In this document: positions 11,007 to 21,818 of the stretch, in pieces
Layout of the letters: each line of letters begins with the position of its first letter
How positions within the stretch are numbered: the stretch's first letter is position 1
Assembly: GCA_000697475.1 (NCBI GenBank)
Contig: JNEU01000934.1
Location: 1-64,000 of the forward strand
Direction of reading: 5' to 3'
From: Lichtheimia corymbifera B2541
Taxonomy: Eukaryota; Mucoromycota; Mucoromycetes; Mucorales; Lichtheimiaceae
Length of the DNA stretch: 64,000 bases
Made by a program: the position numbers and the translations under genes
The notes under the pieces: generated by a model
What the model saw: only the letters and a program-made list of their open reading frames with translations
Database searches by the model: none
Told to the model about the DNA's origin: nothing

Positions 11007-12131
11007 GAGAAGACTTGATACAATCGGCCGTTTCTTTCCTTACTGATCCCAAGGTGCAATCGGCGGCATTGACAAAAAAGGTCTCATTCTTGGAATCGAA
11101 GGGGATGACATCCGAGGAAATTGAAGAGGCCATGTCTCGTGCTAACGGCAAAGCACCTTCAGCAACAACAACAACTGCAGCAGCAGCACCTGTGGCTACC
11201 CAACAACCTGGAGGTGCCGTTGTCCCATATAACACTGCTGTCGCTACCCAACCTCCTCCAGTTCCCGCTCGTCCTTCTTATGATTGGCGTGATGTCTTTA
11301 TTGCAGCTGTTCTTGCAGGTGGTGCAACCTATGGATTGTGGACATTGGCCAAGGTATGTGATTATATCCGAGAATTGAGAACGATGCATTTTTAATATGG
11401 ATGTGGAATCATAGCGTTTCTTTGGTCCCTGGTTCAAGGTGCCACAGAAGGAAGAATTAGAAAAGGAAAAGGCTGCATTGGATTCACAATTTGAAGCAGG
11501 TACACAGTAGAAGAAGATTATGTTATAGACAAGTGAAACTTATGAAGATATACTCTAGTTGAGGCATCGCTCAAGGAAATCAAGGATCAAACGGAAGAGG
11601 CTCTGACGGCCGTTTCGACACAATCTGACCGAGTCAACACATCCATCACCAGTCTCGAAGCAGCTTTGAAGGACTTGAAGGAAGGAGATGAAGCAAGACA
11701 AAAACAATTTGGAGAGGTGAAGGATGAAGTGGATGCCTTGAAAGAACTTGTACCCAAGGTAAGCGAGTGTACCTGAAGTGGAAAAAGGAAAAAGATATTC
11801 ATTGATGGTTGTATAGATGATGGATCGGAATAAGCAGCAGCAGGGAGATGTCCTTGAAGAATTGCAAAATGAGCTCAAGTCTCTCAAGAGTCTACTTCTC
11901 AGTCGTCGTCCCACAACTCCTTCTTCTCCTGTACCTGAACCAACATCCAGCAATACGGTTGCATCAGGCAATACCAACGGTAGCAGTATCCCAGCATGGC
12001 AAATGGCTGCTGCTTCATCAACCAACAACAAGACTACTCCCGCTCCATCCACCAGCACTCCTCAAGCTGAACCCGCAACTGGCTCTTCATCATCTTCAGC
12101 AGCTGGATCTGCCACCAACAATACCGCTTAG
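11003..12131 (+). CDS. PEX14: Peroxin-14, peroxisomal docking-complex membrane protein
   Basis: Exons 11003-11353, 11415-11499, 11559-11758 and 11817-12131 give 316 residues. The start is chosen because MREDLIQSAVSFL matches the usual N-terminus of Pex14; no upstream in-frame ATG fits better. Residues 1-48 form the conserved N-terminal Pex14 domain that binds Pex5 WxxxF motifs and Pex19. A Pro/Ala/Thr linker with VPARP follows. A hydrophobic segment at about 96-115 (DVFIAAVLAGGATYGLWTLA) is the membrane anchor, then FGPWFKVPQ and a coiled coil (about 125-250), then a low-complexity Ser/Thr/Ala tail. In the family it forms the import pore with Pex5 and Pex13 in the peroxisomal membrane. Divergent from the SDR gene; a uORF overlaps the start codon. 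Confidence 0.93.
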
Positions 12132-12326
12132 TCGTATCCTAGATAATCTGTATATTGTTACCACAAAGATGTTTATTTGTCGCTTTTTATGGATGAATGA
12201 AGATTGTATTTTTGGAATCTGTGTAACTGTGTCAATGAGTGCGGAATTGAAAGTAGCTTAGATATCTCTTTACGGATTCACTCGAGTTGATTGTTTTTCC
12301 TTTTTTCCTTTCTTTATCTCTTTCGG

Positions 12327-14375
12327 ATGTCCAACCGCACAAAGACACCGTGTTTTGGTATTATGACCCTATTTAGCACTGTATTCTCTTTCTGATCCTA
12401 GTAGAATGTCGTAAACGACGACGAAAATGTATTTGGCATAGATATTCCCTCGTGTGTCAAAGGTGTGCACAGCGAGAAATCGAGTGTGTGCCGATCGATG
12501 ATCATAATAGCAGCATAACGGATGATGACGATGCACGCTCTGAAGATGGTGACCAGGATCTGCAGCAATGGATAAGCGATATCTTGCAACTGCAGCACAC
12601 AGCACAGCAGCTTGAGACGGCATTGGATCGTATTCGATCAGACATCATTGACCCATCATGGACTTTTCATATTGTGAATGATCAGCTACGACTCGAATCA
12701 GGCAATGTCAATCTTTTTCAGTATGGCGATGCATGTTTTCGGTATTTGTCACCCTTTGCAGCCTTGTTTCATAAAGAACCTGTCACATTCGAGTGTGCGG
12801 CTTTGCATAACCTTTTCGAAGGCTTTCGTCTTGTTTCGCAGCTTAAACTCGAACACAACACAGCTACCATGGCACCATTGCTCACTGAGCCGTGCATTGA
12901 TTTCGAGAAAATGATGGATACACTGGTTCACTTTTACGTCCATGACCATCCCCCACAAGTCTTGCCTATATTACATATTCCCAGCTATTATCGGCATTAC
13001 AAATCTTTACGAGATAAAATGGCATGTCCTATCACCTTGGCAATTTGTGTCAATGCAGCATCAAGTCCTATGCTACCTATGAAAGGTTACACTGCCAAGG
13101 AACGGCGAGCCATCGGTGACTTCTTTTTCCATCGCTGTCATGAGATCCTTTTCGATATCTTTGACGATCCTGAACGCAGACTAGACGTTTTGACTACCAT
13201 CTCGTTGCTATACCATTATCTTTCAGTTGTACGCTTATGGTTCACCGAAGCACGTCGACTTGCTATCATTGCTTTATGTATATGTGATGACATTCAACGA
13301 TCTGGCTTGGAGCTTACACCAATACAGCATGCTTTGTTCCAAAGACAGCATTTGCAATCCAGATATGTGATGCATTTTCTTGATCTGGTCATGCACCAAG
13401 CAGGCATAAATGAAGAAGATCTTTTCAATGTGGAGCCTTTTGCCATGGAACTTGAGATATTGGAGGAGGAATCCGGCACTCCTGTGGAATGGAATATCAA
13501 GGCCATTAATCATGTCTCTCGCTTATGCTTATCCCCCTACTTTATATTGATAATGGTAAGTGATTATTTTATCAACAGATCTATAGGGATCTAGCAGCTG
13601 ATGAAATACTTTCAATCAGAATCAGCTAAGGAACATCATTTTTAATCACCACGCTGAATTTAACCTGCACGTTTTCCTTCGATTTGAAGCGGTCATGCGC
13701 GAATGGTGGAAAAGTTTACCAGATGAATTACGTGTGTGCGATGATCCATATTCACCGGATGCCCTCGACGGCATCAAAAGGGACACAAACATCACTGCAT
13801 TGCTTGTGCTACATACCATTACTGCATTGGTACATGCGTCGATTCTCAAACCACAAGTACGATCAAGAACAGAGGACGATTTCCTTCATGCCATGCGGCA
13901 GAGAGCACTAACTATGACGATTCGTTCGCTTGATATCATTTCACGTGCAGCACTGAGAAGCTACAAGCATACATTTGTATATTCAGAGATATGTAAGTTG
14001 TTGGGGGGTCATTTAGTGGCCTCATTGTCTCACAGGGAATGATTAGTGTCTTCCAGTCTAATGGGTCATATGATGTATGCCATGGCTTGTATCCAAGGAT
14101 GCCCTGAAGTGCAAATGAGCTCTCAATCAAAGCTACGGTTTTCCAAGATTTTCAAAGGCTTTTCATCCTTTCTTCCATCCGATCATAGTGTGCCCTCTTC
14201 TATATCTCCTATGGCAAGTGCTATCACCTTACATCATGCTTCTCCTACCATGTGCCTGTACAATGACTACCCCATGCCAGGCTATGCTCTAATATCTGAT
14301 ACTTTTGCGGTTTCATTCGATCGATTACAGAGTTTGCTTACTCTCTTTCCGCATCAATCTAGTAATAAAGTCTAG
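12327..14375 (+). CDS. Zn2Cys6 fungal transcription factor, tandem paralog 1
   Basis: Exons 12327-12357, 12405-13555, 13620-13992 and 14047-14375 encode 627 residues. The zinc cluster is split by intron 1: exon 1 supplies the first Cys (TPCF) and exon 2 completes C-x2-C-x6-C-x8-C-x2-C-x6-C (ECRKRRRKC ... CQRCAQREIEC). A short coiled-coil-like linker and acidic patch follow, then a fungal-specific transcription-factor middle region with the conserved block FFHRCHEILFDIFDDP and LLYHYLSVVRLW. Such proteins bind CGG-type DNA sites in the nucleus; the target pathway is unknown. Intron positions and phases are the same as in the two downstream paralogs. It starts 195 bp after PEX14 on the same strand. 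Confidence 0.88.
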
Positions 14376-14584
14376 CTGCATTCAACCCCATTGATGCATG
14401 GCACGCGTGAACGAATATGATGTATGTACCTAAGCTTTTATTGTAAACATAAACGGGACTCTCTTCTAAGATATTGGCTGCCATGCAACCTTATTCGGAG
14501 TAAAGGTACGCCAGGAGGGTTGCCGCGGGATTAAATGTTACTGATGCCGGGAATAGCATGTTGCACCAGCTCTTCTTTTTATAC

Positions 14585-16638
14585 ATGTCTCGGCGAAAGA
14601 CACCCTGCATTGGTAACCAAATGCACGCCCTATCTCTCATTCGACACCACCAATGACTGATCCAGCATAGAATGTAGAACACGACGACGCAAATGTGTTT
14701 GGCACTTGAATTTATCCTCATGTCTCCGCTGCTCCCAACGTGCGATCGAGTGCATACAAGTGGACGAAGACAACGGCAATGAAAGTGATACCCGAGGTGT
14801 CGAGCAACAATTGGAGCAATGGAAATACCATGTGGATACTATGGAGACGCAGTTACAACAAATGGAGACTAGCATGAGTCAATTGATACGAGCTGAAACC
14901 AACAGGAGAGAGGAACCAACATGGCATCTCAGTATCCATCAAGGCGTTCTTCAGCTCGATTCACGTATAGAAAGTGTGGAAGAGGCACAGCAATTCAATC
15001 ACGCGTTTTTCAGATACTTATCACCCTTCTGCTCTCTTTTCGAACGAGGACCTATTCTCTTTGAAAGCACCACATCACATATCCTTATCAAGTCAATGAT
15101 GCTGATCACCAACTTTGACATGCCACAACAACCATCGTACTCGATTCAAAAGATGCTTGCACATATTGGATACAACACCATCGACTGGCATTCTATGGTT
15201 CATCAAATTGTGCACGATTATATGGATGTTGACCGTTTTCATTTCATACGAACGCTTCATATACCAACTCTTCGAACACGCTTGAACAACACCAAAGATC
15301 CATTCACTTGTCCTTTGATTATGGCTATTTGCGTCAGCATGGTAGCAAGTGGATTATCCTGTAAACAAAGTACGCCTATCGAACGACGTATGCTTGCGGA
15401 TTTCTTCTATGACAAATGCAATGATGCTCTCTTTGAAATCTTCGATGACCCGACTCGGCAACTCGACACCATAGCGTCAATTCCTCTGCTTTACCATTAT
15501 CTTGTCATGGTTCGCCTTCAATTCAAACAAGCCCGACATCTCGCAACCATAGCTCTACTTATAGCCAATGAATTATCGTTCTCTGATGACAAAAGTCGGC
15601 ATTTATCAACAATCGAACGTGTGATGGTGGATCGGCAGCGCTTTCAATCAGCCTATTTGGTATACAACCTACAATTTATCATGGATGGCAAACTAAAAGA
15701 AGATGCCCTTGAGAGAACACCGTTTCAAGTGCGATTCGAGGCTTTGGACGACGAACCACATTATGTGCATCTCATGATCAATGCCGCTAATCATACTCTG
15801 CGCTTGTTTACAACGCATTACAGCCTGCTTCTCCTCGTAAGTCATTATTGATATTGATCCTAGGGACTCGTTATTGATCGTGGGTTATCTTTAGCAACAA
15901 ATGAAACGTCTATATGCAAAAAAAGAGACCGATCTTGATCCACACATATTCCTTCGCTATGAGACAGTGGTGCGTGAATGGTGGTCGAGCTTACCTGACG
16001 ACTTAAGGCCGTGCAAAGATCCTTTCTTATTCCAATTCAAGGACGTGGATGTTCTCCCCAAAGGAAGTTATCGACTTTTACCTTTCGTTATGGTGCATGT
16101 GATGACGATGATGCTACACTCTGTATTATTGAAACCTCGGGAATCAATGTCTGGTGATAGTAGAGGCGCTTTCCTTGGTGTATTGCGACAACATGCACTT
16201 TCAATGACCATGCGTTCTTGTGGCATTTTATTACACCTCTTTCGATACGTTGATCTTTTTGGAGACAATGGCGATTCATGTGAGTTACTTGAAACTTCTT
16301 TTCGTACTTTCCTTATAACCTTACATGACTTTCCCTGCCTAGTATCATTCATCTTTCTTGGACAAATCATCTACACTTTATCTTGCATCAAATCATGTTC
16401 CGAAGCACGACTCACACAGCAATTGGAAGATGATTTTGAAAAGCTTTTCGAGCAATTCATTGCGTGTGTTCCTCCCGACCACAACATCCCATCCGATATG
16501 TCACCCATCACTACTGCTATCTCTACAAACACGCTATCGCCCACATTGGGTATATATAATGACTATGCTCTTTCTGGCTATGCGCTGTATTACGATATTC
16601 TGCGATCAAGCGTGGCACAATTGCAAACGATTCCATGA
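14585..16638 (+). CDS. Zn2Cys6 fungal transcription factor, tandem paralog 2
   Basis: Exons 14585-14612, 14671-15836, 15895-16279 and 16343-16638 encode 624 residues. The zinc cluster reads CIEC ... KC ... CLRCSQRAIEC across intron 1. The middle-homology block FFYDKCNDALFEIFDDP and LLYHYLVMVRLQF is shared with the neighbours. Intron 3 is 63 nt and stop-free, so the frame is also open through it; splicing is preferred because it restores the LSF junction found in both paralogs, at the same phase. DNA binding follows from the zinc cluster; its regulon is unknown. The intergenic gap to paralog 1 is 209 bp. Confidence 0.88.
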
Positions 16639-16828
16639 TATTACATATGCATAGATCACTACTGTAAATATTTGTATAGCAAGTCACTGATTAAAATAAA
16701 CTTGGCAGTGGAGATGTTCGATCAATTCAAGTTCAACAATGCATGTTTCTTGGCGGACTTGGCATTGATAACAGTGGATACAGCTTTTTCCCGCCCCTGA
16801 TTTTTGATTTGAATCATCTCCTTTTCTT

Positions 16829-18937
16829 ATGGCCCGTCAAAGAACACCGTGTGTAGGTAATTATCATCTTTATATATCAGAAACATTCGAAAGACTAATA
16901 TCAACTTTATACTAAGAATGCAGAAAGCGACGTCGGAAATGCACTTGGCACCTAAACTCGATCGTGTGCTTGCGATGTTCACAACGTGGAATCAGGTGTG
17001 TTCCGATTGACGATCTCGACTCGGATAGTGAGGACAAACGGTCTGAGGATGGTGATCAAGAACTTGGACAATATACAACTGAAATTCAGCAATTGAGGAG
17101 GTCCGTGCAGGATTTGGAAGCTACACTGCGGGATATCAGATATAACAATGGCAACCAATTATTATCCTCACCAATGACGACCACATCAAATGACAATGAA
17201 CCCACATGGCAACTCAGTGTCATTAATGGGAACTTGCGTCTCGAGACACCTATCAAAAGCATGGAAGAGCTCTATCAATTCAGTCAAGCATCCATACGCT
17301 ATTTATCACCTTTTCATCATCTCTTTCTCAAAAAGTCATTCGTATTTGAATGCAATACCTCCCACATCCTCGCTGAAACGCTCCACCTGACAGCCCGTAT
17401 TCAAATGACACGACGTAGCAGCACCAACGCATCACCATTACGATTAATCCAATCACCCAACAATCATATCAACTATGGACCTATCATTGATGACCTTGTC
17501 AACATTTATATGCGCACTCCCAATTGTCCTTTGGCACCAGTTATACATATCCCAACGCTTCGACAATACTACAACAGCCTTGCGGATCCATTTTCATCAC
17601 CGATTATCATGGGCATATGCGTTAATGTCATGTCAAGCTCTGGAAGCTACACACATCTATCAGCTGAAGAACGACGGCAATTGGCCGATTTCTTTTTCGA
17701 AAAGTGCCACGATTTACTATTTGATATCTTTGATGATCCCACAAAACGACTCGACACATTGACCACAATTTCACTGCTGTATCATTACCTCACACTCGTC
17801 AGATTATGGCTATCAGAAGCCCGCCGATTAGCCACCATTGCCCATCTCATAGTCAAGGACATTTTATCATCCGGTTTGGATAAGGAGCTGAGCAATGTGG
17901 AACGGGTCATGCTTCAGCGTCAACGCATGTTATCCGACTATATGCTTTATCACTTCACTATATTGATCGATGGCCATACCAAAAGTCCTTTTGAAGTCAC
18001 GCCCTTTTCAATGCACCTACACGTTCTCGATGATGAAGATGAAGCTGTCAAAAGCAGCATTCGCACCATCAATCACGTATTTCGGCTATGTCGTTCCCGA
18101 TATTTCTTGACAATTGTTGTATGTATATATTTAAGCATCATGCATTGTCGATCATGGATACTTATGTTGTTGTCATGCAGGAACAAATTAAAAACATGTC
18201 AATGGACCGAAAAGCCGAGGTGAATCTCCATGTTTTCCTTCGATTTGAAACTATTATGCGAGAATGGTGGGCAACCTTACCGGATGACTTGCGAGTTTGC
18301 GAAGATCCGTATTCAGTCGATGCAGTCAACTTTGCACAAACACTTGATGATCAGCAGAATATCGCAGCATTTGGTATGATGCATGGCATTACTATGATGG
18401 TGCACGCTCTATTACTCAGTTCACAACCTTCCATGGAGACCGATGGCGTAACAAGTGACTTTTTGACCATACTACGCAAACAGGCACTACTCAATGCCAC
18501 GAGATCATGTGACATCCTACTCGCACTTTTAAAGAATTCCTTGTTTTATCTCAAAGATGCCGATCCATGTAAGCCCAAAGTGTTTTAAAGCTTCACAATC
18601 TTGATGATCTAATCGCTACGTATTTCCAGTGTCCTTTGTAGCTTTGGGTCATATCATGTATGCACTCTCATGCATAAGCAATTGTCCAGAAGCTAGAATA
18701 CAGCAGCAAACGCAAGCCAACTTTGACCAAATTGTCAAGCAGCTTTTATCACATCTCCCAGTCGATCATCATATCCCTTCCTCCATATCACCCATTCCCA
18801 CCGCCATTCAAACACGCCAAGCATCACCAACATTGGCCATCTATGATAGATACGCTCTTCCAGGTTACGCACTGTTGTCCGATGTCATGCGGATATCCCT
18901 TGACCAACTGAAATCACTTTTTCAATGCCCTCCTTAA
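16829..18937 (+). CDS. Zn2Cys6 fungal transcription factor, tandem paralog 3
   Basis: Exons 16829-16856, 16917-18118, 18181-18568 and 18630-18937 encode 641 residues. Zinc cluster CVEC ... KC ... CLRCSQRGIRC, then an acidic segment (IDDLDSDSED) and a predicted coiled coil, then the fungal-specific transcription-factor domain with FFFEKCHDLLFDIFDDP and LLYHYLTLVRLWLSEARRLATIA. The C-terminal part keeps the MREWW and LPDDLRVCEDPYS blocks shared by all three. It ends 13 bp before the stop codon of the convergent CZIB gene, so the 3' ends of the transcripts almost certainly overlap. Together the three genes are a local expansion by tandem duplication (inference from shared introns and sequence). 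Confidence 0.88.
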
Positions 18938-18950
18938 AGACCATGTTGCT

Positions 18951-19807
18951 TTACTTTTCCTTTTTGAATTCGACTTCTATTTCATTGATACCAACTGGCT
19001 CCTCAGACTAGAATAAAGCTATATGAGTCTCATGCTTTTGTGTACATTATATATGGATCATGAATGTATGTACCTTTTCATCATAATCAGCCCAATCGCC
19101 CTCTTCGAAATCAATGTCCTCGAATCGAGTACCCGTTTCAGCACCTTCTGCACTCCATGGGCCCTATTGAATCCACCATTCGTCCTTTTTCAGTAACTGC
19201 CATTTACCTTGAGTATCTTATTGTGTCCTTACCTTGGGAGCAAAGTCAACCAATTCGAGACCACGACAATCAAATACAGCGATCTTCTGAAGCTTGCGGT
19301 TTTGTTCAGCACTGTAGGCTTGGATTGGGACACTGGTGTCAAATTCTAATTGCCGATAACGATTAACATCCACTGTGTATGTGTTAATTACATACTTGAA
19401 CTTACGTGCGCTCGACTCTCGTTTGCAAAATTTGCATCGCATTACAAGGTTGGCAGTACCACGTGATCCTGACATGTCGACGGTATCCTAGGAGACGGTC
19501 AGTCAGCCGAATCAACCTGATCACCCTTCCCTTTTTTCTGCCCTACTCACTTCAGGGTTGAATGAAATCCAATTTTCGTCAGTCTCGCGGCAGCTACCAC
19601 ATTGAATCTATGAAGGCATCCATGTGAGTGAGTTATTACCACTCTCAACGCGTTTGGAAACATACCTTGAAATACCATTCGAAACCTTCCATGGGCTTCA
19701 GATTGGTCACATTCTCGAGATCAGCTTTCAAGTAGAGTCCTAATTTCTAATGAAGCGTTATAGCAGGTTTGTTTTGGAGGGATAATGAAATAGTAACTTA
19801 CAACCAT
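18951..19807 (-). CDS. CXXC zinc-binding protein, DUF866/CZIB (C1orf123) family
   Basis: Seven exons (19802-19807, 19666-19746, 19551-19607, 19406-19487, 19233-19372, 19074-19163, 18951-19007) give 170 residues, close to the roughly 160 of human CZIB. The first exon encodes only Met-Val. Two CxxC pairs bind zinc: IQCGSC near 30-36 and MRCKFC near 65-70. The family signatures LENVTNL, WISFNPED, FDCRGLE and DFAPKGPW are present, and the acidic tail EGDWADYDEK matches the family. The molecular role of CZIB proteins is not settled; they are small soluble zinc proteins related to methionine sulfoxide reductase B folds. The gene is convergent with transcription-factor paralog 3. Confidence 0.92.
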
Positions 19808-20009
19808 ATTGCGTGTTTTGTAAAAGAATAAAGAGAACAAGCTGAAATCAAGTGCAGACAACCTCCTCGATCATCTATCTCCTCCCCTCCCAGCTGCACC
19901 GTCACGGCTGATGACATTTGCATAGATAGCTTTGATGTATAAATGATATATTCTTTTACATGGGCTTATGAATAAACGAAGGCTAAGATTATCGCTAAAA
20001 CTATTTAAG

Positions 20010-20135
20010 CTATGGAATCGCGTAAGCGATCTTGGTTACCAATCCTTCCAAAAGTCCCAGCATAGAAAGAATACCTGAAAGGATATGCCAATACAGATGG
20101 ATACCTTGTGCATCGGTAGTGGGACGTCGAGACAT
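20010..20135 (-). CDS. Small hypothetical protein, 41 residues
   Basis: An uninterrupted frame from ATG 20135 to TAG 20010: a polar N-terminus (MSRRPTTDAQG) followed by a continuous hydrophobic helix of about 25 residues (WHILSGILSMLGLLEGLV). It could be a single-pass small membrane protein. It lies head-to-head with the rhomboid gene (132 bp between start codons). Family not recognised; could be chance or one exon of a larger gene. Confidence 0.4.
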   Translation of the reverse strand: MSRRPTTDAQGIHLYWHILSGILSMLGLLEGLVTKIAYAIP

Positions 20136-20267
20136 GATGGTGAGGATGGTTTGAATGGTTTCAGTAGTGGTGGCAAATTAATGCTCCCGATTCCGAGGTG
20201 ACTGAAAAGCAGCGCAGCATCTTTGCATTCCTTCCTTCCTTGGCTACCTTTTTCTTTTCTACGTTCC

Positions 20268-21296
20268 ATGTTCACCAAACGGCTCCTATCGACCATTGGA
20301 CGACGCACCATTCGATACAAAGCACGTCGAGATCCCGTACAGATACGATTCGCAGAGCCGCCTGTTCATTATGCTGGTCCTGTTGCATTCGGTTTAACGG
20401 CTTTTGCCGGTGCTTTTGTTGTCTCTGCCGTAATCTACGATCGTAATCAGGTGTCGTTTTGGGAGCGATTGCGACAATTTGGAGGCATGCGAGGGGGTGG
20501 ACCGTATTCACGTACCGTTACTATGGATGATTACATTGCCGAGCGACAAGTGTGGATGCAAGAAAAATGGGAACGTTTACGACGTCGCGTAGAGCAACTC
20601 GACTTTTTGCCACAAGACCTTGTACGAGCTTATGTCATGGTGGAAGAGAAGATCCTGTCACTTTCAGAGGCTGAAAAGACATTATGGTCATTGATTGGGA
20701 TCAACGTCGCAATATTTGGATGTTGGCAGATACCTCGATTGATGCCATTCATGATGAAGTGGTTTACACACAATCCAGCAGTGCCAGGACGATCGATCAC
20801 TATGATTACCAGCGTATTCTCGCATCAAGAAGGATTCCATCTTGCACTCAATATGGTTGGCTTATATTCCTTTGGTATGGTCATTCATCAACATATGGGA
20901 AGAGAGCAGTTTGTGGCATCGTATCTAGCCACCGGTATTGGAGCCAATGTGGTCAGCCATGTGCTCAGTCTTGCGACACGACGTTTCCGACCCGTGATGC
21001 CAGGTTTAGGTGCCAGTGGTGCCATTTATGGATTGCTGGCTGGTACAGCAGTCTTATATCCTCATTCAAGCGTATCGTTGATCTTCCTCCCGTTTATTCC
21101 AATCAAGATGGGTTACGCTCTTCCTGCCATGATGGGCTTTGATCTCGCGGGTATTATGCTAGGTTGGCGTCGCTTCGATCATTATGCTCATTTGGCTGGT
21201 GCATCCATTGGTCTCGCATACATGACTTATGGTGAAAAATATCTTTGGAGACCCCTTGTTCAAGACGTCCATCAGATTAGAAAAAACCGTAGCTAA
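20268..21296 (+). CDS. PCP1: Mitochondrial rhomboid protease (Pcp1/PARL type)
   Basis: A single exon of 342 residues from ATG 20268; the in-frame upstream codons have no ATG. The N-terminus is basic and Ser/Arg-rich (MFTKRLLSTIGRRTIRYK), as expected for mitochondrial import, followed by one extra hydrophobic segment (about 35-60) before the rhomboid core, the PARL arrangement of 1+6 helices. The catalytic serine is Ser250 in GLGASGAIYG and the catalytic His is His308 in YAHLAG; HxxxN (His191, Asn195) precedes them. In yeast this inner-membrane protease cleaves Mgm1 and Ccp1; an MGM1 homolog lies at 57.6-60.7 kb. No intron is seen, unlike its neighbours. Confidence 0.93.
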   Translation: MFTKRLLSTIGRRTIRYKARRDPVQIRFAEPPVHYAGPVAFGLTAFAGAFVVSAVIYDRNQVSFWERLRQFGGMRGGGPYSRTVTMDDYIAERQVWMQEKWERLRRRVEQLDFLPQDLVRAYVMVEEKILSLSEAEKTLWSLIGINVAIFGCWQIPRLMPFMMKWFTHNPAVPGRSITMITSVFSHQEGFHLALNMVGLYSFGMVIHQHMGREQFVASYLATGIGANVVSHVLSLATRRFRPVMPGLGASGAIYGLLAGTAVLYPHSSVSLIFLPFIPIKMGYALPAMMGFDLAGIMLGWRRFDHYAHLAGASIGLAYMTYGEKYLWRPLVQDVHQIRKNRS

Positions 21297-21818
21297 TATA
21301 GCAAACAATAGTCTTCTTCTCCCATTCGCACGTGTAAAATAGATTTTCATTTTCGTTTTCATTATGTAAAAAAAAAGTTGTCAAAAATGTTGCTCGGTTT
21401 ATAGTGCCGTTGTCCCGTTATAAGCTCAAGGTTGATCCTTGGCGAGACCCCGGTGTGAAGACGAACAGTCTTTTCTCAGAAGCTGTGTTGAACAGAAGGC
21501 AACGGGCTCCGATAGAATCGAAAGCCAATACAAACGTCCAAGCTTAATGAACTTCATTGGGTGAAGTCCAATCGGTTGCTGGGAGCTTTCAGCCATACCT
21601 GCAGTCGGAGGTCACTATTCAACTTGTGGGTGTCCTTCAAAAAGATCTCGAGTTGCTCTCCCCTTGTTCCTTTTCAAATTCGATATGTATGTCTGATTAC
21701 GGTTGACGATGATGCTAATAATATCTAACAACTACTACACCCCTTATTCATAGTCAAATAATATAGCAATGTATTTTCCGAGATCATAATTGTAAAAGTG
21801 CTACTACTAGTAAAGTAT
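21297..21818. other. Convergent intergenic region with a GC-richer unexplained block
   Basis: It lies between the rhomboid stop and the GH51 stop. The first 100 and last 130 bp are AT-rich, typical 3' regions. About 21410-21660 is visibly less AT-rich, with short self-complementary patches, and has no useful ORF. It was checked by eye against U1-U6, U3, SRP and RNase P hallmark motifs without a match. Confidence 0.4.
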
